This document shows positions 63,077-64,000 of a DNA stretch of 64,000 nucleotides, piece by piece. Numbering within the stretch: position 1 is the first letter of the stretch; each line of letters begins with the position of its first letter. The notes under the pieces are model-generated. The model ran no database searches. It was not told the DNA's origin and saw only the letters and a list, made by a program, of their open reading frames with translations. The DNA comes from Bradyrhizobium arachidis (GTDB lineage Bacteria; Pseudomonadota; Alphaproteobacteria; Rhizobiales; Xanthobacteraceae), in contig NZ_CP030050.1 of NCBI RefSeq assembly GCF_015291705.1, positions 1,488,001 to 1,552,000 of the forward strand. Direction: 5' to 3'. The translations under genes and the position numbers were made by a program.

Positions 63077-64000
63077 TTACTTGGCTGGCTCGGTGAGCCA
63101 CTGGCGGATGATGGCGACGGTTTCGTTGGGGTTGCGCTCGGCGAGCTCGCCGACGCGGTGAACGGACTGGGCGTGGACCTGGCCCTGAATGGTGGCGACG
63201 TCGATCGCGCTCGCGGCACCGCCCGGTAGAAGCGGCTGGCCGCCTGCGGCAGGTGCGGCCTCGTCGCTCCCGGCCGGGCCTGCGAGGACGCCGGAGATGG
63301 CGGCGGCGACCTCGTCGGACGCCAGGATGCGCTTGACCAGCGGGCGGATCACCATGAACAGCACGACGAGGCCGAGCAGCATCATCACGCCGAGCTCGAC
63401 GAAGTACATGACGTCGTCCTTGGTGAACTGGAGCATGCCGAGGAAGCCGGAGGGCTCGCCGATCGGGGCGGTGGAGGGCGCATCCGCAAAGCGCAGGTTG
63501 ACGACCTCGACCTGGTCGCCGCGCTTCTGGTCGAAGCCGATCGCCGAGCGCACCAGCGCGGCGATGCGGTCGAGCTGCTCCTTGGTGCGGTCCTGATAGG
63601 CGAGGTCGCCCTTCTCGTTCTTGGAATAGATACCGTCGACCAGCACCGCGACCGAGATGCGGTTGACCCGGCCGGCTTCGGTCACCTCGGTTTTGGTGGT
63701 GCGGGAGATCTCGTAATTGTTGGTCTCTTCGGTCTTCTTGCTCTGGTCCTTGGCCGCGACGCCGTTGTTCTGCTGGTTGCCGGGCAGCTCGTTGTTGACG
63801 GTGACCTGGCCGTTGTTGTCGGCGGTGAGGCTGCTCTCTTCCCGGGTCTGGCTGGAGCGCAGCACGCGGCCCTCGGGGTCGAATTTGTCCGAGGTCTGGG
63901 TCACCTTGTTGAAGTCGAAGTCGGCGGAGAGCTGGACGCGGGCGCGGCCCGAGCCGACCACGGAGGAGACGATGTCCTCGACCTGCTTGCGCATCCGCTT
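63077..64000 (-). CDS. fliF: Flagellar MS-ring protein FliF, C-terminal part (5' end outside window)
   Basis: About 307 C-terminal residues visible; the frame is open to the window edge. Shows the region near VEDIVSSVVGSGRARVQLSADFDF, the periplasmic beta-collar segments (RTTKTEVTEAGRVNRISVAVLVDG), the second membrane helix (LGVMMLLGLVVLFMVIRPLVKRIL) and the FliG-binding tail (ELAERNPNETVAIIRQWL). Anchors the flagellar basal body. Confidence 0.95.
   Translation of the reverse strand, partial: KRMRKQVEDIVSSVVGSGRARVQLSADFDFNKVTQTSDKFDPEGRVLRSSQTREESSLTADNNGQVTVNNELPGNQQNNGVAAKDQSKKTEETNNYEISRTTKTEVTEAGRVNRISVAVLVDGIYSKNEKGDLAYQDRTKEQLDRIAALVRSAIGFDQKRGDQVEVVNLRFADAPSTAPIGEPSGFLGMLQFTKDDVMYFVELGVMMLLGLVVLFMVIRPLVKRILASDEVAAAISGVLAGPAGSDEAAPAAGGQPLLPGGAASAIDVATIQGQVHAQSVHRVGELAERNPNETVAIIRQWLTEPAK

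Overview
The window looks like chromosomal DNA of a Bradyrhizobium-type alphaproteobacterium (inference). The DNA is GC-rich. It carries a Hmu-like heme uptake locus, a napEDABC operon behind a FixK/FNR box (TTGATCTGGATCAA), a Caulobacter-type fliF-fliG-fliH-fliN-flbD order, several Bug-type and EamA-type transport genes, and several families of hairpin-rich intergenic repeats.

Layout. 1-4654: end of a TonB-dependent heme receptor, an IsdG-like heme-degrading enzyme, a HutX-like heme carrier, then exbB-exbD-tonB, closed by a strong hairpin. 4711-11765: a secreted esterase-like/phytase protein, a Tat-exported metallo-beta-lactamase-fold hydrolase, and a carbohydrate-type ABC importer (two permeases, a binding protein, a 2-hydroxyacid dehydrogenase, no ATPase gene). 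12026-18566: a chemoreceptor, a Bug-family binding protein, two paralogous EamA exporters, a TetR regulator divergent from a small membrane protein with a palindrome between them, and a DUF1330-like protein. 18993-26843: purA, a proline-rich membrane protein, small secreted Cys-rich proteins, DUF4112 and DUF3309 proteins, and msrA-msrB. 27151-30253: a TPR-caspase protein and a RecD/Dda-like helicase. 30519-34697: the periplasmic nitrate reductase operon on the minus strand, followed on the plus strand by a luciferase-like monooxygenase.

37.5-50.7 kb is the most accessory-looking part: a LuxR regulator, a second caspase-fold protein (caspase, coiled coil, peptidoglycan-binding-like C-terminus), two AraC regulators, an OpgC-like acyltransferase, an L,D-transpeptidase, an ABC-type binding protein, a BBE-type FAD oxidase and a cytochrome P450. 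Two cassettes here are bracketed by partial gene duplications. A remnant of the luxR 3' end reappears after the caspase module, at 40826-40996. A degenerate copy of the P450 promoter and 5' end lies at 45505-45645, 3.9 kb upstream of the intact P450. I regard this pair as the most interesting structural signal in the window.

51219-56008: an ssu-type alkanesulfonate operon (ssuA, a 28-residue ORF, ssuD, ssuC, ssuB, a flavin reductase, a 51-residue membrane protein). The reductase would supply FMNH2 to SsuD, and SsuABC would import the sulfonate. 56248-59434: an M20 peptidase, a vanadium-haloperoxidase-like PAP2 protein and a GYD-domain protein. 59560-64000: flbD, fliN, fliH, fliG and the C-terminal part of fliF, i.e. 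the rotor/MS-ring operon with its sigma-54 activator, read toward lower coordinates and cut by the window edge.

No rRNA, tRNA, CRISPR array, transposase or integrase was recognised. All functions are from reading the translated sequences; no database search was run.
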